Source: Nemophila menziesii (taxonomy: Eukaryota; Streptophyta; Magnoliopsida; Boraginales; Hydrophyllaceae). Taken from it: a DNA stretch of 64,000 nt. The notes under the pieces were generated by a model. That model made no database searches, was not told the DNA's origin, and saw only the letters and a list, made by a program, of their open reading frames with translations. The stretch is taken from contig JARWIR010000062.1 in the NCBI GenBank assembly GCA_029959085.1, forward strand, positions 2,604,001-2,668,000, read 5' to 3'. Made by a program: the position numbers and the translations under genes. This document shows, in pieces, positions 22,201 through 35,400 of this stretch. Every line of letters begins with the position of its first letter. The stretch's first letter is position 1.

Positions 22201-24870
22201 ATGGCTTTTTCGAGAAATATGTTGAATGGGTGGATGTTTGCTACTAGTTTCCTATCAAATTTTCCTTACTTTGAACAGTGAAGTCAAACTTTATTTGTAT
22301 CTACATCCCTTTTCTATACAACTGATATGTTTGGTGTGATTCAGATGAAGTATACCTCATTCTCACTCCTTATTGACATATAGACTACATAATGGATTCT
22401 TCGTACCATTATTTGGATCACAGGTACACTCAACTCTTTGATCACCTCTCCACCTAGGTGGGAGACATCATCATGTTACTCGATTGACTCGTAAGACAGA
22501 TATGGATGAAGAACCTAGAGAAGCACACAAATTCACAAGACCTCTTTGTCTATGTCCGAATGGAAAGATAATTAGCTTTCAATGAGTCAATTTAGTAAAT
22601 TCGTTACATTCCCATAAACACCACAAAACTGATAAGAAAGATGTATCTCTTTTAAATGTCATGTTAAGAGAGAACCACGTCATAACTGTATAAAGCTTTC
22701 TTCTTCTATCAGGAACTTCAATTCAAGAATATGCCAGCAGATAAGTGTATTAACATCCCGAGTTAGGATCCAATGACACTCTAATTTTCAAGATACTAGT
22801 GGTTTATGATGGATCCACTAAATAGATTTTGTTGAATAATTATTGTAAAGATAAGTCCAATAGATGTCTCATTCTAACAAAAAGTTAGAACTAAAGGTTA
22901 TGAAAATACGGGTCTTCAAAAGACTTCCAATAATTACATATCCAAATATTTATAAATCTTAAGTGACTTGTGGCTAGCATAATACTAGCTACCTATTTCA
23001 TAAAAGTTACTCTTAATTATTTATGAAAAAGTTATATTTTAAATTCTTTAAATCGTGAAAAAATTGTTAATCATTTATGAACAAGATGATAGTCTCTTTC
23101 AAAAAAAAACAACAAGAAGATAATTTCCTTGAAGTCTAGCTATTTGAAAAAAATTTATAATTTTTATTATAATTTAAATATGATTTACAAAATTAAGATG
23201 GTAAAACTGAGAATATGTTGAAACAAAACGGTTTCGAAGTATTAAAATTTGAAATGAAATAAGTGTTTAACCTCCAATTGTAACTACTTAATTAGAGACC
23301 TATTAAACTTAAACGACGTTCGTTTGTCAAATGTTAAGTACTAAATGTTTTTTTATTACATCGGAGAACCATTTTGGACTTGGTGGTATTGACTCGATTC
23401 AAACGTGTACCGTAGAATGAGAACCAACACGCTCTTAACCCAACTGGTTAATAAGTACTAAATGTTAACTATAACTTATTTTATAAAAACGAAGAATCTA
23501 AATGAATCGAATTTTATTTGAAATTTCAGCGAAATAAACGTTAAAAATTATTCAGATCTTAATTAGTTATTTGGATCTTAATTGGTAAAGAAAATTCAAT
23601 ATCTTAATCAACCAAATTAAAATTTTACTAAACACAAACAAATACCTATTAGCCGAAGAAACCTAAGAGACTACAATATCCTAAACAAATATGAATTAAG
23701 TTACCTCAAGTACTTTTATTTAAAGATTCTATAATCTAATAACCATTAGATCGATTGATAGTTGATAACACAGATAGTGACTTTACCCATGCCATGTGCA
23801 ATGTTGCCGATCATACCTTCAAAAGTACTTGAGACAATATGATTAGAAAAATTCAATGAAACCATTGGAATGTGAAAGTTATTTATTTTTCCAAACCAAA
23901 CAATTTCTCCAACGTTCGAAACTTATATGATCCATTAGTATGATCTATGAATATTACGCACGAGGTTTAGATGCTCGGAGGGTGAGACAGAAAGAATTAT
24001 TATCTATCATCTTTTTCACCAACCTTATACGATTTTTTAGATATACTATAAGATATTTAGATTTTTCTTAGACCAAAATCACCATTTTAGATGTCCTGGA
24101 GGCTCTGTCCTTAGAAAAGTTTTCCACAGAGTTCAGCTATTATTCTTCTATAGTCAAAGACCTTTTCATTTTCTTAAGATTCTTAATAGGATTACATGAA
24201 AATTTTACTCAACAGATAATAGTTCCTGCTAATCTTTTAATTTTCTATTATTTCTGTTAATCTATTTTGAAAATTCTACACGGTAGGGCAAACAAAATAT
24301 AAACAGAAATAATAAAGGAGACAATGCATATGTGTCGAGTATTTAAATCTTAACATTTACAACCCCTTAGATATTATCCATCTAAGTGAAATAGTTATAG
24401 CAACTACATGACACATTATCTTAGTAAAAGAAATTCTAAATCAACATTTTACATAAAACTAAGGTAATGTGTCATGTAAAACATTTACATTTTACACATA
24501 ACAATAGTTTAGTAATTTACTAACCCATATAAATGGTTCACCTAATTCTAGGTTCATCAATAAAGACGAACCCAAAAATGGTTTGAAGTAATTTTTTGGG
24601 GGTATATTGTAATATCGATATATATATTGATAACATATTTTTGGTGATGTTAATTACCACACAATTAATTCTCACCTTCTGGAACGGATCTGATTGAAAC
24701 AACCTCTTATCAAAAACTCAAAACTATAGTTGGTTCAAAGATTAGTAACACTTCCAAAAGAACTTAAGGTATTTAGATCAAACCATGTAGAACTAAGATA
24801 TTCAAAACAATTCGTAGATCCTGCCCTTGTATATATTTAAAAGAATTTATTTATATACCATATTACATAC
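19284..24870 (-). other. Possible 5.6-kb intron of the G-patch candidate, or intergenic
   Basis: AT-rich, many stops in all frames, no recognised transposon protein. Bounded by a consensus acceptor at the left and donor AAG|GTATGT at the right, both on the minus strand. Short minus-strand open frames at 19766-20201 overlap in different frames and look like fragments of a decayed gene I cannot identify. Confidence 0.4.
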
Positions 24871-25209
24871 CTTATGATCATCTCCATAAAATTCTTTCTC
24901 TTCAAAATCAACTTCTTCGGTATATTGACTTTTCTTTCCTGAATCAATGGTCAAGGCTTCGGTAAGTTTGGGAAGGGTGATAATTATTCTTTGCCGCAAC
25001 ACATGACTTTTTAAATAAAAGTCCATAAGTTTACAGATCATTGATTTATGCAGTAATATTAACATATGATCTGAACCAGCTTCGGCCTCCCTTGTAAGCA
25101 AATAGGTAATTCGAGGCTTCATAATTTCGTTTTCACTTTCATGAGTTTCATTGATGAACTTTATTGCAAGGTCAAACAAGTATACATCTGGATGAGCAAG
25201 TTCGGTCAT
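24871..25209 (-). CDS. Candidate first coding exon, minus strand, paired with the G-patch exon
   Basis: ATG at 25207-25209 opens 113 codons that end exactly at a consensus splice donor (AAG|GTATGTAA at 24871/24870), phase 0. The protein starts MTELAHPDVYLFDLAIKF and is mainly helical and polar, with an acidic end (EEVDFEEKEFYGDD). I do not recognise a family. If the donor is ignored the frame runs on only seven codons. The acidic end before a G-patch and the matching phase make joining to 19283-18918 plausible, but nothing in the sequence proves it. Confidence 0.4.
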
Positions 25210-26529
25210 TGCTTGAAAGTTCTTGAATGGCGTGGAGTTTAAAGGGTGGGGGAGTCTAGAGGATCCACTTTTCCATCACATGACTTGTATAATATAAACA
25301 AAGCCAATACGTTTCTTGTCGTTCGGTGAACATTGTAGCTTTGTGCGTTTCTTTAATGTTGAGTGGACCATCTAGTTAAGGATAAGGATGAGCCACAAGG
25401 ACACAAAAATTTAAAAGAACTCAGTCTTGTGAGTTTGATTTTCGTATAATTTTGGTTGAATTAATGTATAATTACTATGTGTTAATATATTCTGAGTTTA
25501 TTACCAACTGAAACCTCACTAATGAAAAAAAAATTAATTGAAAGAGAAACCGAAATACTAAAAGGAGAAGGAATAGGATCCAACATTAGAAAGTTTCACA
25601 AGAGAGAGAGGAAGATTTGTAATAACGGGTTAGATTGTTTTTGGCATAGATTGAGGTTAACAGTTTCTTTTTTTGTTTCTCCTTTCAGTTATATTGTTAT
25701 AAATAATATACTGTATTCAATAGATATTTACTTTTGTCCAAAAAATAAAATAAAATAGATAGTTACCTTTTATTTATTTATTTGGAGATTATTACACATA
25801 AGTAATTTATAAAAAAAAAATTGTTACATAGGAGGTCCGACCTGAAGAAAAATCTTCTAGAAAAGATTATTAATTATTTAAGACTAATCTAGACACTGCC
25901 TAACCATAGCCGTGTTAGAAGTTGTCATAGTCCATCTGGTGGATCTGATATAAAAACTTATTGATATCTTTAGATACTTTATTATTTTTTATTTTTTTAA
26001 ATATCTACTTTAAAAATAAATTATCAAAAGTATTTAGTTTTTCACGTACAATATTTTTATGTTTTAAAAAAAACTATACAATTAAAGAGTTAAGAAAAGT
26101 CTATATTGTGTTGTACAAAAATTATTTCTTATTAGGTAGATTTACGTACGATACTGACTCGGCCTATATGTATGTTTAATGTTTAATTATCCAATCGACA
26201 TAACTATTAATTTTTCAACATATTTTTTTAGCGCGTTGCCCCCATTGCACCAAAAAATATCCTTATACTCTTGAACCATCTCACACATGTACATCGCTTA
26301 AGAAACATTATGCAAACAATCTAATTCACATCAGGGGCTTAACCATCCTTAGACCAAGCAACTTTAAACTAGTAAAAGACTTAGGAAAATAATAATAAGT
26401 CTTGGGATATAAAAGTAATTGATAACTTATATGATCTTAATAGTACCAATAAAATAAAAAATATCGTCATACCTATTTTTGAATGTAAGGATCAGATGTG
26501 TTGTAAGATTACTAAAAATTGTGAGTATG
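25210..26529 (+). other. AT-rich intergenic stretch
   Basis: No gene or named repeat is supported. If the candidate gene above is real, its promoter would be at the left edge (minus strand). Open frames near 25522 and 25961 have no domain signs and match the AT bias. Confidence 0.5.
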
Positions 26530-26796
26530 TATCACCATCTAAAGGAAGAGGAAACTAAAAAAGGGAAGATGGTGATTAATGATAAGGAAACTTGCTCCCT
26601 TACAAACTCTAAAGGACTTGGATCAAGATTTGGAATATGAAAACAGCTCCTAAAATTAGGAAATTCATGTGGAGAGCCATAAAAAATGGGCTTCCCACTG
26701 AAAATAATCTTTACAAAAGAAAGTGCAATAAAACAAACATCTGTAAGATTTGTCAAAATAGTATTGAAAATATTGAACATATGATATTTGAGTGTC
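26530..26796 (+). pseudogene. LINE reverse-transcriptase zinc-binding domain fragment
   Basis: The zf-RVT domain follows the reverse transcriptase in plant L1 elements. The frame 26637-26796 shows APKIRKFMWRAIKNGLPTE and then CKICQNSIENIEHMIFEC, the expected Cys/His pattern. At FEC it is cut by the antisense LTR that starts at 26797. The rest of the LINE is not found on the far side of that insertion; the other LINE at 42330-43880 is on the opposite strand. Confidence 0.75.
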
Positions 26797-28359
26797 TGGT
26801 GGGTTTTGGGGTGTTATAAAATGAATGTGATAAATAAAAGGAACCACAATATTGCAAGTGCACGGTTGTCCAATTAATATCTGATAAATCGGGTTTCGTT
26901 CTCAGGGACGGATGGATCAACTCAAGTATTAATCAGATAGTTGGAGTAATTGTTTAACAGAAAAATAAAATAATAAGATTTTTATTTGATTATCTTGAAA
27001 CTAAATATGCAAAAAAATAAAAACTAGATTAAATTAACGATAAGGAAATAAATAAGTAAAAGGACTAACTTCAAAGATGAGAGATACTTGAGTCTCGCAA
27101 GGAATCTACCTAATTAATGTAATGTATGCTATGTTTAAGGGAAGAATTGGTATTATTATATTAGTCGGGACTCTAATGTCTCCTAGCCACCTGTCGGGTG
27201 GACCTAGGAGCTATCCTAAAGTACTATAAACCCCTATATGGGCGAATATGCCTCTACGGATGATATGTATTTACCTCTTTGGCAATGTAATCAGTAAAGC
27301 CTGTCGGTCAATAACAGACATTACACGGGTATTACCTAATTATGTATTCAAACCCCCCTGTCGGATGATCAATTTTGCCACTAAAGTGAATAGCCCAAAT
27401 ACTAAAAGCTAATTCTAGTTTCGCGGAAAAGAATTAGTAAATATGAACAGAGTAATAACCAATATAAAATACCAATTCAATTTAAATCATAGCAATCCTA
27501 AATTCAAAACATAGAATAAATTAATTAAGGTTTATCCCTTTATTGTGATTCTCAAGTATATGAAAGTTTAGCTCATAATAAAATTAAAGACTGAACTTAA
27601 ATAAATAAAAGACATAATTCAATTACATATAAGAAATAGGTAACCTAAAGGTTTGGTTGGCTGTTGTTGGAAGAACGGAATTCCTCCAGCTATATCTTTG
27701 CCTCTGCCTTCTTACTCTGACTTGAAAATATGAAACCTTTGATGTAATTCTCTTAATTGTGTATAAAAAGGAGGCTAAAGGGTCTATTTATACTAGTAAA
27801 AACGGATTAGGGTTTAGGTTAACAGGATTAGGTCAAATTATAAAAAGCCCAAGCGCATCTTCTTCTTTAATTCTCGTAACTGGTGTGCATTCCTTAGTAA
27901 AACGGCTGTAACTTTTGCATATCAACTCCAAATAGGCTGATTCAACTTGGAGAATCTTCCTAACTCAATAAGGTATAAAACCTTGTTTCACGACCCAAGG
28001 CTAAATCCGCTCCTAAGTAGCCCAAAAACAGAAATTAGTAACAGTCTTCTATATCTGTAACTTCTTTAGTCAATTCTTTGGGAATTCTTTTCTTTCCTTT
28101 AGCTTCTCCACTTGATCTAAGACTTTAATTCTTACTTCTCATACTTGTATTGGTTCTCCATGAATCCATGAACCTACTAACTTTTCACTAAAAACAAACA
28201 AATTAACGCACAAAAGCTCTAAAAATGCAAATAGTCTAATTCCAAGGGGAGAAAGTGCAATATGACGAAATAAGCATAAAAGTCTATCAAATAAGTCAAA
28301 TATTCACCTAAAATAATGTCCCCTAAGGGATAATATTTAGAACAAATAGGGAGACATCA
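26797..28359 (-). repeat. 3' LTR of the antisense element (subfamily 2)
   Basis: 1,563 bp. Read on the minus strand it starts TGATGTCTCCCT after the polypurine tract and ends GGGTTTTGGGTGGG-like sequence with ACCCACCA. TATA box TATAAATAG at 27784-27792 (minus). It is closer to the LTR at 61062-62678 than to the LTRs of the young element. Confidence 0.8.
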
Positions 28360-29473
28360 AGACCCCAAACTCAAACCTTTGTCGTCCCGACAAAGTAAAA
28401 TAAAAACAAAGGCCTTTAGGTGAACGCAGAAGGCTGAATCTAGTACACCCAAAAGCACAACTTAAAACAAATTTCATATAGTATGATATAGAAATTAATA
28501 TACACATACACATGCCATGAAAAATCAAACACAAAATAATATCAATTCAAAATTAATTTCACAATGCTAGAAGGTTACGCTTAGTACTTATCTCAAGATG
28601 GTGTCTATAGGGTGTTCATCGATCCTTACTTGCTTTGAACGCTCCACTTAGCATACTCCCTATTAGCTGAATCATAAACTCACTATGTATCTTGGAATCA
28701 CGAGGTCTTTACGGTTTTAACGTAGGCTTAGGGACGGTATGGTATGTATATTTGGTAAATTTGAAGTGAGCTTTTGGCTCTCTCCTCACTTACCGACAAC
28801 AAAGTGTCCAAGAGCTTGAGTTTACAGTCGAATATGTTCTCACTCAACCCATTTGACGCACTAATTTAGCATCCCCAGATTAATCCAATAAGCACTAAAG
28901 ATGTTCACATAAAAATTTCCTCTTTGCTGGTCCAAATATATATATATATATTCTTTTCATATGAAATTTATTTCGTATAGATATGACTCTCTTATTGATG
29001 TTGAGACATCATGCTATTTTTTCTTTTAATATTTTCTTTTCATATCTTTTTTTTCATTTACTATTACCCCGGCAAAGGGTTATAATATAATAACAGTGAA
29101 TCATCACCAATATATAACAGAGCACAATTGATAAGCTCAAAAAATCCCAACCCAATGTGAATTCCCATAATAGTGGACCCACCACCCCAAACTCAAGCTC
29201 AAGACAGGAAGTCTCAGGATCATGATTCAAGTGCGGGTCATATGGAAATTCCTAACAAACTAAGGGGATATTGACTTATATTGTGGCGACAAAAGAAATG
29301 CTTTAAGGCTAAAAATTTGGCTAAGTCGGATATAATTAAATTCAGGGAGAGAAAGCTAAAAAGGTTTTCAGATCTCGCATTCCACAAACCACTCATTTTC
29401 CTTAAGTACAAATTTACTTCTTTTGCATTGTTCATTAATTCTTCCTATCAATTACCTCATGTTTGTATGCAAT
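28360..29473 (-). other. Untranslated 3' region of the antisense element
   Basis: Reverse complement of the region corresponding to 38050-39240 in the young element, including the polypurine tract complement (AGACCCCAAACTC at 28360) and an AT dinucleotide run near 28938. No coding region is supported. Confidence 0.7.
29469..29473 (+). repeat. Target-site duplication GCAAT, left copy
   Basis: GCAAT directly before the 5' LTR; the second copy is at 40721-40725, directly after the 3' LTR. Five bases is the usual size for Ty3/gypsy integration. Confidence 0.9.
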
Positions 29474-30949
29474 TGATGTCTCCTCATTTGTAATAATAAA
29501 ATATACTCATGAGACATCATTTTAGGCTTATTTATTAGTTTATAGGTTGATTTTAGCTTAGTTTAGTGCACTTTCCTATTTTGGGTCTTGATTTAGTAAC
29601 ATAATATTTTTAGAGCATATTGGGTTTAATTGTTTATTTAGTGTGAAGTTTTAAAGATAATTATGGAGATTAATTAGAGTCCAAGTCAAAGACAACAACT
29701 TATGGAAAGAGATTTGCATGGAAATTGGAGATAAGGAAACAAAGGCTAAAAAGATGGAAAATGAAAAGCTGCCTAAATCTGGGATTCTGCATACACGTCC
29801 AAAGATATGCGTTTTTACCTAAGAAATAGGCCGATTTTGGCAATTTCCTTCTAAAGGGTCAAGATAATTCTGTTGCGATTCTTTTGATATCTTATGGAGC
29901 TCAATCCGACCAATAACGAAGAAGATACGCTCAAAACGGTCCAGAAGTGTTTTCCTTACGAATTTGAGTTGGGCTTGAAGTCCATTACTTAACTTATCTC
30001 TAAAGAAACGAATTAGGTCAACCTATACACTATAAATACAGCCTCTTAACACTCTTAAATCATCCTTGGTGAAACCTTAAACCAAGAGGAAGCTTACAAC
30101 ACAAGAGAGAAGTCTGGAAGGAGTTGTTCATCATTATGTCTTCTTCTACCTTTAGATTTGTAATTTCTTTCTTTTCTTTCATGAACTAATTTTCTTTAGC
30201 TTGAGTTTAGCATTAATGTATGAACCCTAGTTTTGATTGACATCTATCTAATTTGGGAATTTAATGTTTTAAATAGAATTATAGTTTTTATTCTTTGTTT
30301 ATGTGTTTGGATTTATATTCTGTGTTCTTGTGGACTGCAGCCATTAGAATTACCATCTAGTAATTAGGTCACCATTGACAACGGTGTTTAATTGCATGTT
30401 TAGCACATAACGTCTAGTATTAGGTCTGATCTGACAACCCAACCTAGCTAGATAATCACTATGGTTTAGTTCTTGTGACTATTTACCAATAACAGGAAAA
30501 GTTTGCTTAGGAAGCCTTATTGACACAGGTAAATCCTATTTTAAACTACCGATAGCATATTGGGACCGATTAGGGAAATACTACATAATTCACCCTTACA
30601 TGTTTAGAACGGCAAAACTAGTGGGGATCACATGCTAATAACTTAAGCTATATTCTCATATCACTTCTCTTTCGTATTTATTTTCTGTCTTTTAATTCTT
30701 AGTTTTAGTTTAGTTAATTAATTATCAATCCATCTCTATTTGTCTTTACTTTTATTTGCGTTTAGTTGTTCTATCTTTAATTTATTTGCACTTGGTATTT
30801 GCATAAGATTCTTCTAACCTCTGTAGTCTCTGCGGAACGAATCTCAATCTAAAACTTGCATACGATCTGTATACTTGCAGAACCGTGTAGTTCTAGGGTG
30901 TTTTTGCACTTTATTTATATCTTATTTTATCACACCCTAGGCCCCGCCA
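29474..30949 (+). repeat. 5' LTR of the young element
   Basis: Starts TGATGTCTCC, ends CCCCGCCA. TATA box TATAAATA at 30031-30038 would drive the genomic RNA. Same length as the 3' LTR, with no indels seen. Confidence 0.95.
30031..30038 (+). promoter_or_regulatory. LTR TATA box
   Basis: TATAAATA in the context CACTATAAATACAGCC, conserved at the same LTR position in the copies at 4001, 8766, 39802 and 61689. The transcript should start about 30 bases downstream. Confidence 0.7.
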
Positions 30950-30955
30950 AGTTTT

Positions 30956-30973
30956 TGGCGCCGCTGCCGGGGA
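30956..30973 (+). promoter_or_regulatory. Primer-binding site, tRNA-Asp
   Basis: TGGCGCCGCTGCCGGGGA, 6 bases after the LTR, complementary to the 3' 18 bases of plant tRNA-Asp(GTC) with one mismatch. Confidence 0.9.
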
Positions 30974-31073
30974 CTGCATCGTTAGTCCTTGTGCATATAT
31001 CTTGTGCTTTTAATTTTAGTTAGTTCTATTTTACGCTTTTGTTTTAGTTTTTGTTTTTCAGAATTAGTTACAG

Positions 31074-32465
31074 ATGGAGAACCCAAGGAGACTTGAGCTA
31101 CCCATCGAGTTCAGAGTGGAGCCACGAGGAATTCGAGCTCCAGAAATCCAAGCCGCGAAATTTAAACCTGATCCAGGGATGCTAACTCAATTTGCATCTC
31201 ATGGATTATTCAGCGGAGATGCACATCAAGATCTGATCCGATATATTCAAAAATTCATGCAGATCTGTGATGCTTATATCGTAAAAGGAGTTACTAGGGA
31301 GCAAGTATATTACCTGATGTTCCAGTTCTTCTTGACCGGATGTGCAAGCGATTGGTATGATACCCAATACCCTCATGTTATTCCAGATTGGGACAAGCTC
31401 CAAGCAAGATTCCTAGACCGCTTCTATCTGGTTAGTAGACGTTTAAAAGATACGTTGGAGCTTGAACAATTTATACAGAAAGAGGAAGAGAGTTTGGGTG
31501 AAGCATGGTTACGATTTACAAAGAAGAAGGCGAGATGTCCCTATCATAGATCCTCGCCGGAATATTATTTAACCTTGTTTTATGGAGGCCTTAATGATAA
31601 ATCAAGAGAAAAAGCAGATTCGTTAGGAAACGCAGGTTTTGTGTTACTAGATCCTGAAGAAGCTGAGTTGGGGATGGAGAGAATTCTTGAGAACGAGAGA
31701 AGTTGGCCAAAGAAATCAGCAAAGGAGAACACTTCAGAATCTCTGAAACTTAAAGAACTGGCTAAACAACTCGAAGAGCTAACAGAACACGCCCGAATAA
31801 TTGCTCAGGTGAATACGGTACGCACAATTCCTTCGTGTCCTGGTTGTGGATCAAGAAATCACGTGTGGGAAGGGTGTATGAATAATCCAGAAGTAGCTTC
31901 CGTTCAATATCCTCAAGATAACTATTACTCTAATGGTTATGCTTGTCCTCAAGAAAGCTACACTAATTATCAACAACCTCCACAACAAAAGAGTTGGGTC
32001 AGAAAGCAAGAAACTTATCATCAACCCCAACTTCAATCTTATAATCCACCACAACCTATTCAGAAAAAGGCACCCATTGTCAAAGCTTGTCAAGAACTAA
32101 AGAAATATCCACCTAAACAATCGATGCAATTGGCAAAACAAGAACAACTCCAGAGCTTAAGTTCGAGTATGGCTAGATTAATGCAAACAGTTGAGAAGAA
32201 AATGAGTCATAGCCAACAAAAATTTCGAACCCAGGAGAAGATTATAAAGCAATTAGAGCATACAATATCACAGATGGCGAGTACATTACAAACTAGGCTA
32301 AAAGGGCAACTCCCAAGTGATACTATTGCTCCTAGAGATGATTCTTGCCATGCAGTTGAATTGCGAAGTGGAAAACAACTACCTCCACCAAGACCAGAAC
32401 CAGAACAAGAACCAATCCTTGTTCCAGAACAAAGGAGCGAAGAAATAATTAAAGATACAGTCTAG
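31074..32465 (+). CDS. Gag polyprotein of the young Athila-type element
   Basis: Structural protein of 463 residues that forms the particle and binds element RNA. ATG at 31074 is the first after the primer site, about 100 bases downstream. The capsid-like region (Pfam retrotransposon gag type) spans about residues 25-200 and includes RYIQKFMQICDAY and GEAWLRFTKKKARC. A CCHC knuckle follows at residues 255-268 (CPGCGSRNHVWEGC), then a Gln/Pro/Tyr-rich stretch and a helical, probably coiled-coil part (about 350-410). The frame ends with UAG at 32463-32465, and the pol frame continues in the same phase directly after it. The frame is otherwise intact. Confidence 0.92.
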   Translation: MENPRRLELPIEFRVEPRGIRAPEIQAAKFKPDPGMLTQFASHGLFSGDAHQDLIRYIQKFMQICDAYIVKGVTREQVYYLMFQFFLTGCASDWYDTQYPHVIPDWDKLQARFLDRFYLVSRRLKDTLELEQFIQKEEESLGEAWLRFTKKKARCPYHRSSPEYYLTLFYGGLNDKSREKADSLGNAGFVLLDPEEAELGMERILENERSWPKKSAKENTSESLKLKELAKQLEELTEHARIIAQVNTVRTIPSCPGCGSRNHVWEGCMNNPEVASVQYPQDNYYSNGYACPQESYTNYQQPPQQKSWVRKQETYHQPQLQSYNPPQPIQKKAPIVKACQELKKYPPKQSMQLAKQEQLQSLSSSMARLMQTVEKKMSHSQQKFRTQEKIIKQLEHTISQMASTLQTRLKGQLPSDTIAPRDDSCHAVELRSGKQLPPPRPEPEQEPILVPEQRSEEIIKDTV

Positions 32466-35400
32466 GAGGTAGTTAAACCAAAGAGTGGCCAAGCCGAGAC
32501 ACCTGAAAAGACAAGAAAACCAGTGGAACTCAATACACGCCCTCCGCCACCATACCCTTCACGTGTCAGAAAGAAGGACAATGACCTGGAATTCAAGAAG
32601 TTCATTGACATGTTGAAGAAATTGGAGGTAAATATACCACTTGTTGAAGCTCTCAAGAGGATGCCAACCTACATGAAATTCATGAAAGACATTCTCTCCA
32701 ACAAGCGGAGTATAGAGACTGGGGAACCAATTGGATTACCTAGGGAGTGCAGTGCTATATGTCAAAGTGAGTTGCCACCCAAGCTAGAAGATCCCGGAAG
32801 TTTTACAATTCCTATCGGCATTGGAGATAGTTGGACCGGGAAAGCATTATGTGATTTAGGCGCGAGCATCAATCTCATGCCTAGATCCCTGTTCGAGAAG
32901 CTTAATATCGGAGAAGTAGTACCCACATCTGTGGTATTACAAATGGCGGATCGCTCCCTCTCACGACCAATAGGTAAAATTGAAGATGTTTTAGTTAAAG
33001 CTGGCTCTTTTATTTTTCCTTGTGATTTCATTATCCTTGACTACGACGCGGATAAGAATATCCCCATCATTTTGGGTAGACCATTCTTAGCCACGGGGCG
33101 TACACTAATTGATGTTGAGAATGGTGAGTTGATCATGAGAGTACAAGGCGAACAGATACGATTCAATGTGTTTCAGGCTATGAAATTACCTAAAGCAAAA
33201 GATGAGTGCTTCAAAGTAGACGTCATCGGAAAAATTACGCAAGAAGTATTCAATGAAGCAAACTTAGATGATGATCTTGACGAAGCCATAACACTTGAAT
33301 CACCAGAGGAACTTGAAATTTCCCCTGAAGATGTTGCTGCATTAAACGTGCGAGAACTACTTCGAGAACCAGGTGACATTGAACCAATGAAACAACCATC
33401 TACAATATGTCCACCTGTTCTCGAAGAAAAACCACTTCCAGATCACCTACACTATGCATATCTAGGTATGAACAAAACTTTGCCTGTTATTATTTCTGCT
33501 AACCTTTCAGGTCCTCAAGAGGAGAAGCTACTTCAAGTACTTCGCGCAAACAAAGAAGCAATCGGATGGACTATTGCCGACATCAAGGGAATTAGTCCTT
33601 CCGTTTGCAAGCACAAAGTCATTCTTGAGAACGAAGGTGGGCGATCTATAGAGGGACAGAGAAGACTCATGCCAGCTATGAAAGAAGTAGTGAGGAAGGA
33701 AGTTATCAAGTTGTTAGACGCAGGAATTATCTATCCGATTGCTAGCAGTGCTTGGGTTAGTCCTGTACAATGTGTTCCAAAGAAAGGAGGTTTCACTACC
33801 ATCCTTAATGATCAAGGCGAAGCCATACCATCAAGACCAGTTGTGGGGTGGCGAGTGTTCATGGATTACCGAAGACTGAACAAAGCAACAAAGAAAGATC
33901 ACTTCCCGCTACCATTCATTGACCAGATGCTAGACAAACTTGCAGGGAGAGAATATTACTGTTTCCTTGACGGATATTCGGGTTATAATCAGATTTGTGT
34001 GGATCCCCTCGATCAACACAAAACAATTTTTACATGTCCGTTTGGTACTTTTGCTTATAGAAGAATGCCGTTTGGTTTATGCAATGCACCTGCCACGTTC
34101 CAGAGATGCATGATGGCTATATTTTGGGACATGATTGATAAATACTTGGAGGTTTTAATGGATGATTTTTCGGTGTTTGGAGATAGTTTTGACGATTGTT
34201 TGAATAATCTTGAGAAAGTCCTTGTGAGATGTAGAGAAAAAGATCTTGTGCTTAATTGGGAAAAATACCACTTCATGGTTCAAGAGGGAATTGTGTTGGG
34301 ACATAAAGTTTCGAAGGCAGGGATGGAGGTTGAGCGTGCTAAAATTGAAGTTATCAAAACACTACCACCTCTAGTTTCTGTTAAAGGAGTGAGAAGTTTC
34401 TTGGGTCACGCAGGATTTTATCGAAGATTTATTAAGGATTTCTCCAAAATCGCCAAACCGCTTTGCTCTTTACTTGAAAAGGATACTCCTTTTAATTTTA
34501 CTGAAGAATGTCTTCAAGCATTTTTTACGATTAAGGAAAAACTAATCTCTACACCTATTGTTATACCTCCTGATTGGAAAGCTCCTTTTGAACTTATGTG
34601 CGATGCTATGTTGGGACAGAGGAAAGACAAGATCTTCCACACGATTTATTATGCAAGTAAGACTTTCAACGCTGCCCAGATGAATTATACAGTAACGGAG
34701 AAAGAGATGTTGGCCGTGGTTTATGCCTTCGATAAATTTCGTCCCTATCTGGTTGGGAAGAAAACTATTGTATACACGGACCATTCAGCTATTAGGTACC
34801 TCATGGAGAAAAAGGACGCTAAGCCGCGTCTCATTAGATGGGTACTGTTACTTCAAGAATTCGACATAGACATTCGAGACCGAAAAGGATGCGATAATCA
34901 AGTTGCTGATCATTTATCAAGGCTCGAAGGATCTAATGCGAACAAAGAACCGTTGTTGGTTAAAGAGGTATTCCCCGATGAACAACCTTTTGCTATTAAA
35001 CGTGCTTTTGTGCCATGGTATGCAGATCTAGTCAACCTCATTGTGAGTGGTGTCTTTCCCAAATATTTCCACCCACAACAAAGACAAAGATTGAATCACC
35101 AGGCCAAACAGTATTATTGGGATGAACCGTACCTCTGGAAGATTTGTAGTGACCAAGTGGTTAGAAGATGTGTGCATGAAGGTGAAATGGAGAAAATCAT
35201 TGAAAGTTGTCATAGTTCACCTTATGGAGGTCACTTTAAGGGCGATAGAAGCGCAGCTAAAATTCTTCAATCCGGGTTCTATTGGCCTAACATACACAAA
35301 GATTGTCATCATTTTGTCCAATCATGTCACAGATGCCAACACACTGGAAATATATCAAAAAGAGACGCAATGCCACTTAATAATATTCTTGAAGTTGAAA

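Noticed and set aside
30956..30973. tRNA gene
   Set aside because: Only the 18 bases complementary to tRNA-Asp are present; no cloverleaf. These are primer sites, as at 9713, 15660 and 62685.
32462..34784. Minus-strand frames opposite pol
   Set aside because: Shadows of the pol frame; no ATG context or domain.
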